A stretch of 17,083 nt of DNA from JBCDIQ01 sp039024295. Its GTDB lineage: Bacteria; Bacteroidota; Bacteroidia; J057. The translations under genes were made by a program, and so were the position numbers. Within the stretch, counting starts at the first letter, position 1; each line of letters begins with the position of its first letter. Where the stretch lies: the NCBI GenBank assembly GCA_039024295.1, contig JBCDIQ010000083.1, forward strand, positions 1 through 17,083. Reading direction: 5' to 3'. The notes under the pieces were generated by a model. It was not told the DNA's origin. It saw only the letters and a list, made by a program, of their open reading frames with translations, and did no database searches. Shown here piece by piece: positions 1-8,500 of this stretch.

Positions 1-89
1 AGGTCAGATCTACCCAAGGACTGATGGTACATGTGTTTGGAAAGCTCGCTGCTGCAATGTTTTTTCTCTGTTTAGACCTCTTTAACTAG
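1..89. other. No recognisable gene; sequence upstream of the caspase break point
   Basis: All three forward frames contain stops here, and none reads like the N-terminal half of a caspase fold (first beta strand followed by an 'NDA' type motif). The caspase frame itself is closed by a TAG at 87-89. The reverse strand also shows only short open stretches. This may be the far side of a deletion or recombination junction that removed the 5' end of the caspase gene, or simply intergenic DNA. The window edge prevents a decision. Confidence 0.4.
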
Positions 90-206
90 CGATTCGCATT
101 ACTTACCAATCGATACAGATTTGACCAGGAACAAGTCATTTCTCTTACGAATGAAGCCGCAACCAGGGACCAGATTTATGAACAGCTAAGGCACCTGCGC
201 AATACC
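90..206 (+). pseudogene. In-frame caspase-like coding remnant upstream of the only usable start
   Basis: This stretch is in frame with the following CDS and open from the TAG at 87-89. From about 96 it reads like the usual prokaryotic caspase segment before the catalytic His: an RYRF-like strand, then a strand with 'ISLTNEAATRDQI', then a helix leading to 'EPEDNLVMYYAGHG'. The 'L.NEAATR.QI' pattern is typical of C14 proteins just before the GHG motif. It contains no ATG, GTG or TTG in frame, so it cannot be translated from its own start. This indicates that the gene once began further upstream. Confidence 0.6.
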
Positions 207-1520
207 GTGGAGCCGGAGGATAACCTGGTGATGTATTACGCAGGTCACGGCCTGGCGGAAAAGGAAAGCAACAAGGCCTATTGGATTCCAACCGATGCTA
301 GAGAAGGACGGGAATGGGATTATATCAACAACCACGACCTGTGGCACGAAGTAGGCAGGATTCCTGCCCGGCACATCTTCCTGATCTCAGATAGCTGTTT
401 CAGCGGTGCCTTATACCGGCCGCGCTCAGCCAAGCGCAGCGTGGCAGACGTTCGTCAGTTTCAAAAACCCTCCCGATGGATCCTTGCATCGGGTGGCCAC
501 GATGAGTTGGTTTCAGATGGCACCTTAGGCGGGCACAGCCCTTTTGCAGAAGCCTTGTATAAAGTGCTCAAACAACCAGCCTTGGATGGTTTGAGGGTGT
601 CAAAGCTGATTGATCGGGTGACAGATGCGACCGCAAAATTTGCCCGTCACACCCCTGAAGGCAGGCAGTTACCCGGAGATGAAGGGGGGCAGTTTGTGTT
701 TTATCCCAAATTAGATGAACAGGCTTGCTGGCAGGAGGCGACACACACCCATACGGTGAAGGCATATGAGCGGTATTTGTCGCTATTCCCCGAGGGAAAA
801 TTCCTTCAGGAAGCACGAGTGGCCTTACAGAAAATTAAGGACCAAATTAATTGGGAAAGGGCACGTAAGGCGGGAACGGCTGTAGCACTTCAGCATTATC
901 GCCAACAGCACCCTGATGGTGCTTTCAGGCAGGAGGCTGATGGTTTATTGACCCAGCTCCGACAGGAAGCCCAAAAACGGGAGGCAGCGGCCTATGACCT
1001 TCACCAGGAAGCAGCGCAAGAAGCCCAAAGGTGGGAAGTGACCATCCAAACAGGTTCCATAGAAGGGTTTACCCATTTTTTACTCAAACATCCCTACGGA
1101 ACCTACGCACAAGAAGCCCGCAACCGCAGGGAAGCGTTGATCCAGCAGGAAGAAAAGAGAAGAAAGCGCGTATTGGAAGAAGATGCCTGGAAGTTTGCGA
1201 AGGCACAGCATTCTTCAGAGGCCTACCGCTACTTTCTGAAAAACTACGACCAAAGTGTATTCGCCCCTCAGGCACAGGCATTTTTGAAAAAACTGAACCG
1301 TCCCCAAAAAGATCGGCCTATCACTCAACAGAGGACAAAACAACGTCCCGTACGAAAGCCCATCAATAAGGCCAGGACCCGTAACTCTACGTCCCAACAT
1401 CAGCAAGGCACCAGTTCCGGAACTAATTGGTTCATGAAAATCATCAAGGTGGTTGGAGGAATTATCGCTGTGTACATCATCCTGGTAATTCTGGAGATCA
1501 TTTTTCTCGGATATTACTAA
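207..1520 (+). CDS. Caspase-family (peptidase C14) protein with repeats and C-terminal membrane anchor, N-terminally truncated
   Basis: The protein is 437 residues if started at the GTG at 207, which would place the start only 14 residues before the catalytic His. The caspase dyad is visible: His14 in YYAGHG and Cys64 in DSCFSG, with the usual spacing. Residues 1 to about 157 are the remaining p20-like domain. Residues 163-355 contain four copies of a helical repeat of about 40 residues, pattern 'W..A......AY..YL..HP.G.F..EA', with Trp at 165, 206, 266 and 318. A basic, Gln/Thr-rich linker follows, and residues about 408-437 form one hydrophobic segment that should anchor the protein in the membrane with the catalytic domain cytoplasmic. 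Family knowledge: such proteins are cysteine proteases that usually cleave after Arg or Lys, sometimes linked to cell death or defence. The first strands of the fold are missing, so it is either a pseudogene or a remnant without normal activity. Catalytic-domain identity is secure; functionality is doubtful. Confidence 0.8.
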   Translation: MEPEDNLVMYYAGHGLAEKESNKAYWIPTDAREGREWDYINNHDLWHEVGRIPARHIFLISDSCFSGALYRPRSAKRSVADVRQFQKPSRWILASGGHDELVSDGTLGGHSPFAEALYKVLKQPALDGLRVSKLIDRVTDATAKFARHTPEGRQLPGDEGGQFVFYPKLDEQACWQEATHTHTVKAYERYLSLFPEGKFLQEARVALQKIKDQINWERARKAGTAVALQHYRQQHPDGAFRQEADGLLTQLRQEAQKREAAAYDLHQEAAQEAQRWEVTIQTGSIEGFTHFLLKHPYGTYAQEARNRREALIQQEEKRRKRVLEEDAWKFAKAQHSSEAYRYFLKNYDQSVFAPQAQAFLKKLNRPQKDRPITQQRTKQRPVRKPINKARTRNSTSQHQQGTSSGTNWFMKIIKVVGGIIAVYIILVILEIIFLGYY

Positions 1521-1567
1521 ACTTGGCACAGTTTGCGTATTTTTCCTTTTAGCAGGTAATCTTGCCC

Positions 1568-1586
1568 GATGGTGCAACCATTTTTT
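1568..1586 (+). terminator. Weak candidate intrinsic terminator after the caspase gene
   Basis: A short hairpin (ATGGT, loop GCA, ACCAT at 1569-1581) runs into six T residues at 1581-1586, about 50 bases after the caspase stop. The stem has only 5 base pairs and is AT-rich, so it is a weak candidate compared with the terminators at 5351 and 9121. Confidence 0.3.
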
Positions 1587-1668
1587 ACGGATGCAGAAAA
1601 AATGTTAGCTTAGACATTGAAACACACTGAGGTAAATTTTTATACATTTATACCTCAAACCTATTTTC

Positions 1669-4600
1669 ATGTATCGTAAAATTTTCTCTTGGGCTGTTAC
1701 CCTTGCTCTTTGGTGTTGCGGGGGAATGATTCAACCTATATCTGCTACTCATTTTATGGGAGTAGACATGAGTTACACCTGCCTACCCGCCTCCACTTGT
1801 CAGTTCCGGTTTACCCACAAGGCATACTATGATTGTACAGGTGCTGCTACCCCAGTTCCTCCCAATGTACCTCTATATCCATTTCTGAATTTTAAGGGAG
1901 TGAGTACACTACCTTTCTGTACACAACCAGATACCATTGGAGGTTGGGTATTAGTAAGTTATACGGAAGTTACTCCAGTATGCCCGTTTTTCCAGACAGC
2001 ATGTACCAATCCAAATTCTCCAATTAATGGCGTACGAGAAGCTATTTTTTACCGTGATTATGACTTTTGCAACGTAAACTGCACCTCATATGTAGCCAAT
2101 TGGATTTCTTGCTGCAGGAATAACACCATTACTTCAGGTGCTGCCAGTAATGGCATTGTAAATGAAGTAGAGATCAACCTCGCCGTTTCTCCCTGTAATA
2201 ACTCTCCTATCTTTGCTTCAGACCCAATTTTTTACCTCTGCAATGGTCGCAAAGCTGTCTTGAGTCAGCATGCTTTTGACCCTGATGGAGATTCATTGGT
2301 GTATTCGCTTACTGCCTGTCAAGGTTCAGCCACCCAAATCGTTAGTTACAATACCGGATTTTCCGCTAGCAGTCCCTTAGGGCCGACTTGGAATGTAACC
2401 CTTGATCCTGCAACAGGTGATCTTACCTTTGATCCAGCAAGCAACTCTGCTCTGATGGTTGGGGTTGTATGTATTCGTGTAGATGAATATCGCAATGGGC
2501 AAAAGATTGGCAGTGTAGCCCGCGACATGCAGGTTACTGTGCTAAATTGCGGGGGTACCAATAATGCCGTACCTACCATTGATAGCATCATCAGTGTAAC
2601 AGGGGGTAATAGGACCGGTACACGCACTTTCAACATCTGCCAGGGAGATACTTTCAGCATGTTTGTTGCCGCGAGTGATTCGAATGCATTCGACAGCCTG
2701 ACAGCATCTACTTCTCTTACCAATATGTTCCCTTCTGCCAGTATCAGCCAGACAGGAACCAATCCTATTGTGATTCAGATCAGCATGGTGGCTACTACCT
2801 CAGGAACCTTTAATTTTAACTTAAAGGTGGAAGACGTTGCCTGCCCATTTAAAACTCAGGATAACGAAACCTATACCCTAAAGGTAAATTCTTTCTGTGT
2901 TTCCGCTCAGGTAACCAATTCAGCTTGTGGGGCCACGGTGGGTGCCATTGACCTGACGGTGAAGGGAGGTACCCCTCCTTATTCCTTCGCATGGAGTAAT
3001 GGGGCCACAACGGAAGACCTTACTGGGCTGGCACCAGGATTTTATGCCGTACAGATAACCGATAGCCTGGGTGCTACCTTGAGTGACAGTTTTTTAGTGG
3101 ATGCCAATAATATTTCGCTCAATGCTACTGTGACGCCTCCTAGCTGTAACCAGCCCCTGGGCAGCATTTCTGTGGCCCCATCCGGCGGTCAGGGACCATA
3201 TACCTACACCTGGACAACGGGTGATACCACGGCCAGTGTCTCTGGATTAGGGCCAGGAGGATACACCGTCTATGTTTTAGACTACAATGGATGTCCACGC
3301 CATCAGGTGTTTGTGCTAAATCCGCCTGACTCTTGCTTCAACCTGATTCGTGGAACAGTTTTCCATGATGCAAATGGCAACTGCGTACAAGATGCAGGGG
3401 AGGCACCAGTAAGCTTTGCAGTGGTAGACCTCACCCCAGGTGGAGCCGTCATGACGGATGCAAATGGAGATTATGTGATTCGTGCAGACTCTGGGAATTC
3501 TACGCTTGACATGTGGCCACGGCCATTTGCGACAGTTAATTGTCCTACGAGTGGGAACCATGTAGTGAGCTTCTCCGGAGTTGGCAATGATACCAGCGGG
3601 ATAGATTTTGCCTTGAACGTTGTCCAGGTTCAAGACCTGGAAGTAACCTTAAGGTCGAGTATAGCCAGACCAGGCCGCAACCTGTTCTACTACCTAGGCT
3701 ACCGAAATAATGGTAGCAATACGATGAATGGCTCCGTTCAGTTGCGACATGACACGGATGCTGCATTCGTGAATGCCAATCCACCGCAAAACAGCTATGC
3801 AACCGCTACAAGGACCCTAACCTGGAACTTTACCAACCTGCGTCCAGCGGAATTCCGACAGGTTATTGTCACCATGTCGGTGGATACCACGGTTCAGGCA
3901 GGTGACACCCTGATTGCTGATGCAAGTATTTTTCCAATCACCGGGGACTCCACCCCTGGCGACAATGTATTCCAGTTGTTGAATACCGCTCGCGCATCCT
4001 ATGACCCCAATGACAAACAGGTGTTCCCACAAGGAATTGGCATGCGAGGGTTCATAGAGCCAACTGAAAATGAGATGGACTACACCGTCCGCTTCCAGAA
4101 TACCGGAAATGATACAGCCTTTTACGTGGTGATCAGGGATACGCTGGACAGCGACCTGGACGTCACCTCCTTACAGATTGAAGGCTATAGCCATGATTTC
4201 AGTTTGAACATTGAGAATGATGAAGTATTGGTCTTCACCTTTGCCAACATCAATCTTCCAGATTCTTCAACTGATCTTGCAGGAAGCCAAGGCTTCATCG
4301 CTTACTCTATCAAGCACGATGGAACACTGGCAGCTGGTACGGAGATCAACAACAGTGCGGCGATTTACTTTGATTTCAATGCACCGATCATCACCAATAC
4401 CGTCACAAATACCGTATTTACCTATCCATTGGTAGCTGTCAACCAAGTTAACAGCCTATGTGCAGGGGATTCCATCAGTGCAGAAATCACCCAGGCAGGC
4501 ATGCCACCTTATATATTTGGTTGGTCTGATGGCACGCAAGACCCAAATAACCAGTCTGGTATCAGTTATACTACTCCAACCACTTCGGGTACTTATTCTG

Positions 4601-5154
4601 TCCAGGTGACGGATGCTTATGGCTTTACCACTTCAGATCAGGTGCAGGTAACGGTGAATCCTTCACCAGATGCGTCCTTTAGTGTCGGTGGGAACGGCTT
4701 GACCCGAGCATTTACCTTAAGTGCTTCCACCAACACCAACTGGACCTGGGACCTTGGTGATGGCACCACATTTACCAATCAGCAAATCATCACGCACCGT
4801 TATCCCAGGAGTGGCACCTACACCATCAAAGTGGTGGCTGAGAATGGTTGCGGTATTGACTCCCTCAGCCAAACCATCCAGGTGATCGCCTCCAGTATTG
4901 ATCCTGGCGAATTTGCAGGGACCGTTACCCTCAGTCCTAATCCGTTCTCCAACACCGCAATTCTTGAATTTGCCAACCCAGGTGCAGTGCTCTATGAGCT
5001 TCGTATCCTGGATCTGAATGGCAAAGAAGTTCAGTACTACCCTGCTCAGGCGGGCAACCGCTTTGAAATCCTTCGAAATGAGCTTACCTCCGGCATGTAC
5101 TTTTACCAGTTGACGGGAGAAAGACAAGCAGTTGGTAAGTTGTGGGTGGAGTGA
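1669..5154 (+). CDS. Large secreted T9SS adhesin-like protein, paralog 1 of 3
   Basis: This is a 1161-residue extracellular protein of unknown ligand. Residues 1-26 are a signal peptide, with predicted cleavage after PISA before THFMG. Residues 27-295 form a Cys-rich domain with 15 cysteines, including a CC pair at 148-149, and a 'FDPDGDSL' motif at 203-210 that resembles acidic calcium-binding loops. Residues about 410-477 and 484-545 are SprB-like repeats ('GG.PPY.F.WS.G.TTEDL.GL..G.Y.V.ITD'). Residues 556-650 resemble an SdrD-B or carboxypeptidase-regulatory-like domain. Residues 653-775 look like a CARDB/DUF11-type beta sandwich. Residues 777-917 ('SYDPNDK' to 'NAPIITNT') match the domain I know as DUF7619 from T9SS cargo. 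A PKD domain lies at 1000-1075 ('WTWDLGDGT'). The T9SS type A sorting domain is at 1087-1161 ('LSPNPFSN...GMYFYQL'). The start is the first ATG before a good signal peptide. The next two genes are its paralogs; the gene ends with tandem stops TGA TAG. Confidence 0.9.
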   Translation: MYRKIFSWAVTLALWCCGGMIQPISATHFMGVDMSYTCLPASTCQFRFTHKAYYDCTGAATPVPPNVPLYPFLNFKGVSTLPFCTQPDTIGGWVLVSYTEVTPVCPFFQTACTNPNSPINGVREAIFYRDYDFCNVNCTSYVANWISCCRNNTITSGAASNGIVNEVEINLAVSPCNNSPIFASDPIFYLCNGRKAVLSQHAFDPDGDSLVYSLTACQGSATQIVSYNTGFSASSPLGPTWNVTLDPATGDLTFDPASNSALMVGVVCIRVDEYRNGQKIGSVARDMQVTVLNCGGTNNAVPTIDSIISVTGGNRTGTRTFNICQGDTFSMFVAASDSNAFDSLTASTSLTNMFPSASISQTGTNPIVIQISMVATTSGTFNFNLKVEDVACPFKTQDNETYTLKVNSFCVSAQVTNSACGATVGAIDLTVKGGTPPYSFAWSNGATTEDLTGLAPGFYAVQITDSLGATLSDSFLVDANNISLNATVTPPSCNQPLGSISVAPSGGQGPYTYTWTTGDTTASVSGLGPGGYTVYVLDYNGCPRHQVFVLNPPDSCFNLIRGTVFHDANGNCVQDAGEAPVSFAVVDLTPGGAVMTDANGDYVIRADSGNSTLDMWPRPFATVNCPTSGNHVVSFSGVGNDTSGIDFALNVVQVQDLEVTLRSSIARPGRNLFYYLGYRNNGSNTMNGSVQLRHDTDAAFVNANPPQNSYATATRTLTWNFTNLRPAEFRQVIVTMSVDTTVQAGDTLIADASIFPITGDSTPGDNVFQLLNTARASYDPNDKQVFPQGIGMRGFIEPTENEMDYTVRFQNTGNDTAFYVVIRDTLDSDLDVTSLQIEGYSHDFSLNIENDEVLVFTFANINLPDSSTDLAGSQGFIAYSIKHDGTLAAGTEINNSAAIYFDFNAPIITNTVTNTVFTYPLVAVNQVNSLCAGDSISAEITQAGMPPYIFGWSDGTQDPNNQSGISYTTPTTSGTYSVQVTDAYGFTTSDQVQVTVNPSPDASFSVGGNGLTRAFTLSASTNTNWTWDLGDGTTFTNQQIITHRYPRSGTYTIKVVAENGCGIDSLSQTIQVIASSIDPGEFAGTVTLSPNPFSNTAILEFANPGAVLYELRILDLNGKEVQYYPAQAGNRFEILRNELTSGMYFYQLTGERQAVGKLWVE

Positions 5155-5316
5155 TAGCTATTAGGGAATAGCTGTTTGGTAATAGGTTTTTCCCGCTTCG
5201 CGGGATTGCGGTTCAGTCCACGGTTTACGGTGGCCAGTTTTCAGGAAAATGGCACTAGTGCCCCCAAAACTGAAAACCGTGAACTAATTACTGTAAACTG
5301 CTAAAAACAGCCATTT
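5155..5316. repeat. Palindromic intergenic element, copy A
   Basis: The element begins at the second stop codon of the upstream gene and has three modules seen after all three paralogs. Module 1 is AT-rich, 'CTATTAGGG.ATAGCTGTTTGGT.ATAGG' type, about 5158-5187. Module 2 is a hairpin region. In this copy it holds TCCCGC-TTC-GCGGGA (5191-5205) and a nested inverted repeat: CACGGTTT (5219-5226) with AAACCGTG (5274-5281), CAGTTTT (5235-5241) with AAAACTG (5266-5272), and a perfect 12-base palindrome GGCACTAGTGCC (5251-5262). Module 3 has degenerate 'CTGTGAAC / CTGTAAAC' units (5277-5300). It is the most divergent of the three copies in module 2. It may be a REP- or MITE-like interspersed element, but no transposase is present. 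Confidence 0.6.
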
Positions 5317-5350
5317 CCTACGTAAAAACACGTAAAACACCCCCTTAACT

Positions 5351-5381
5351 ATCCGTCCTGCAAGAGCAGGACGGATTTTTT
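5351..5381 (+). terminator. Intrinsic terminator of paralog 1
   Basis: An 11-base-pair perfect stem (ATCCGTCCTGC at 5351-5361 with GCAGGACGGAT at 5366-5376) closes a four-base AAGA loop and runs into six T residues (5376-5381). It is about 200 bases after the stop of paralog 1, beyond the repeat element. It should end transcription before paralog 2. Confidence 0.85.
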
Positions 5382-5526
5382 GTATGACCGATCAGGTACT
5401 ACTTTGGCAGGTTACCCCCATATCCTGAACCGTTCAGTCATGGGAATTGATGGTTCAGATCAAGATTGTGTTTTTTGTAGGTGAGAATTAGACAACCGTT
5501 CACTGGTCCTTTTACACACTGGAAAC
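5382..5526. other. Upstream region of paralog 2; no gene
   Basis: No ORF of note lies here. A 7-base inverted repeat, CTGAACC (5425-5431) with GGTTCAG (5452-5458), sits about 70-100 bases before the start and could be an operator or chance. I could not find a convincing Bacteroidota-type promoter (-33 TTG, -7 TAnnTTTG). Because a strong terminator lies just upstream, a promoter for paralog 2 must be in this stretch if the gene is expressed. Confidence 0.4.
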
Positions 5527-8500
5527 ATGAAAAGACGATCCTACCTTCACGCTGTATTTTTTATATGTACCCTGCTACTTTCTCTTGGCTCTATTCAGGC
5601 TACACATTTTAATGGTCTAACGATGCGGTATGAGTGCTTGCCGAATAGCTCGTGCCAGTACAGATTTTACCACACTGCTTATTATGATTGTTCTGGAGCC
5701 GGTGCCCCGGCTTTCCCCGGGAATCCTCCGATACCTAATGTGATATTTCGAGCAAATACTCCTGGGGTATGTACAAATCCGACCATCATCGGGAGTTGGA
5801 TACTGGTGAGATATACGGAAATTACGCCATCTTGTCCATTTATAACCACACGCTGTACCAACCCACTCAGTCCTATCAATGGAGTAGTTGAGGCTACCTA
5901 TTATGCCGATTATAATTTCTGTAATGTTAACTGTTCCAGCTATACTGCATTTTATGGGGTCTGTTGTAGAAATGGAAGTATCCTTAGTGGAGGTGCAAAT
6001 GCAGGCATGTACATAGACTTAGACATCAACCTAGGTGTTAGCCCGTGTAATTCCTCCCCTGTTTTTGTGAATGATCCTGCAATGTACATTTGCGCTGCTA
6101 CATCGCTTGAATTGAGCCAGCTCGCATTTGATCCTGATGGCGACTCTTTATCCTACTCCCTTGTGGCCTGTAAATCAGGCGCTAGTACAAATGTTTCCTA
6201 CAACACCGGATTCAGTCCTCAACAACCCATGGGTCCCAATTGGAATGTCGCCCTAGATAGCGTATTAGGAATCTTAAGGATTGATCCAATCGGAAATAGC
6301 GCACTGGTATTCAGCACCTTATGCATTGAGGTTGAGGAATATAGAAATGGACAGTTAATTGGAAGTGTAACGAGAGATATGCACATCACTGTGGTCACTT
6401 GCCCGACAGCCAATTCAAATCCTGAATTTAATATGGGAAGTGTAACCACCACCGCACGTCAAACTTCTCCTAATTCTTTCCGTGTATGCCTCGGGGATAC
6501 CTTCGAAATGTCCATTAGGGCTACAGACAGAGATCCGTTTGATACGATTTCATTGTCCAGTTTTGTCACCCAAAACTTCCCTGGTGCAACTTTTATCCAA
6601 ACGGGAACTAATCCTGCTGTGGCACAAGTTTCATGGGTAGCCAATAAGCAAGGAATTTTTGGCTTCAATATTTTGGCCAATGACAGCAATTGCGTTGTAA
6701 ATGGGCTAAGCTCAGTCCCATTCCTGGTGCAGGTAGACACCTTTTGTGTATCGGCAAGCATCACTGATGCCGCCTGCGGCAGTGCGGCTGGGGCTATCGA
6801 CCTAACTGCCAATTGGGGCACACCGCCTTATACTTTTGCATGGAGCAATGGGGCTACCACAGAAGATATCACAGGGTTATTGCCAGGGTTCTACTCGGTA
6901 TCCATTACAGATGCAAATGGGACCGTTCTCGTAGATTCCTTCCTGGTAAATTCCACCAGCCTAAATTTAAATGCCTCAATTTCTCAACCTGATTGTCGTA
7001 CCAAGCTGGGTGGAATCACCTTGAGCCCAACAGGAGGAATTGCCCCCTATTCTTATTCCTGGACCAATGGCAGCACCACAGCTTCTGTCACCAACCTTCC
7101 TGCTGGCGGGTATACCGTTTATGCTTCCGATGCCGCAGGATGTTTGAGAAAACAAGTGTTCATCCTTGATCCACCTGACTCCTGCTTTAACCTGATTCGG
7201 GGTAAGGTGTACGTAGACCAAAATCAAAATTGTGTTCAGGATATGGGAGATGCCCCGTTGGCTTTTTCTTTTGTAGACCTCACGCCAGGGGGAGGCACCT
7301 TCACCGATGCCAATGGCGAATATACCATGCGTGCAGATACGGGAAACTTTTTGGTGGAATCACTCACCCCATCCTTTTATACGGGCATTTGTCCAGCTAC
7401 AAAGACCTATACTGTCCGCTTTGACTCTTTGAAAGCCGATAGCAACAAAACTGACTTTGCCCTGGATTTCATTCCGGTACAAGATCTCGATGTTGACGTT
7501 TGGTATACCATTCTCAGGCCTGGAAGAACAAGTGTATTTTATGCGCGGTATCAAAACTTGGGGAATCAGCCTATCAGTGGCACTGTTACCCTCAAGCACG
7601 ATACCAGTTTGACCTACTCCCCTGTGCTTTCCACCATCTCTTACAATGCCGTTACCCGTACTGCCTCTAAGTCCTTCTCTAACCTAAATCCAGGCCAGTT
7701 TGGGTTCATGACCCTTTTCATGGAGGTAGACTCCAACCGGGTAGCAGGAGATTCCGTGGAGTTCGTGGGCAAGGTATTCCCAATAATGGGTGATGCTACC
7801 CCTCAAAACAATGTGGACAGTTCATTTGCCATCGTGCTTTCCTCCTTTGATCCAAATGACAAACAGGTTTCCCCCCAGGGGATCGGTTCCTTAGGCCTCA
7901 TCGAGCCTACGGAAAATCAAATGGATTATACCATTCGGTTCATGAACACAGGAAACGATACCGCCTTTTATGTCGTGATCCGAGATACTTTAGATACTGA
8001 CTTGGATGTTACCAGCATTCAGCTCAAGGGCGCAAGTCACCCTTTCCGGGCTGAAGTAGAAGATGACAAGGTGCTGGTATTTACATTTGAAAACATCCTC
8101 TTGCCAGATTCTGCAACCAACTTTACCGAAAGTCAGGGGTTTGTGGCCTATTCAATCAATCACAAAGGGACCTTGCCCGTTGGAACTGAAATTACCAACA
8201 GCGCAGCGATTTATTTCGACTTCAACAAACCGATCATCACCAACACGGTACTCAATACAATATTCACCTATCCACAGGTGGCGCTAAGCCAACTGACGGA
8301 CATCTGCGTAGGCGATTCGATCATTGCACAGCTCACACAAGCAGGTATGCCACCTTATCTATTCGGCTGGTCGGATGGTACCCAAGATCCGAACAACCAA
8401 TCAGGAACCAGCTATTTGGCTCCTACTGCCTCTGGTACCTACTCTGTCCAGGTAACAGATGCTTATGGCTTCACCACCACTGATCAGGTTCAACTAACGG

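Noticed and set aside
1620..1668. Promoter-like 'TACATTTA' (near TAnnTTTG) and dyad GGTA...TACC before paralog 1
   Set aside because: The spacing to the nearest TTG is about 23 bases and the region is simply AT-rich; too weak to call.
2346..2762. Long antisense open frames within the three large genes
   Set aside because: They are shadows of strongly coding frames, are not conserved in position among the paralogs, and have no protein-like motifs.
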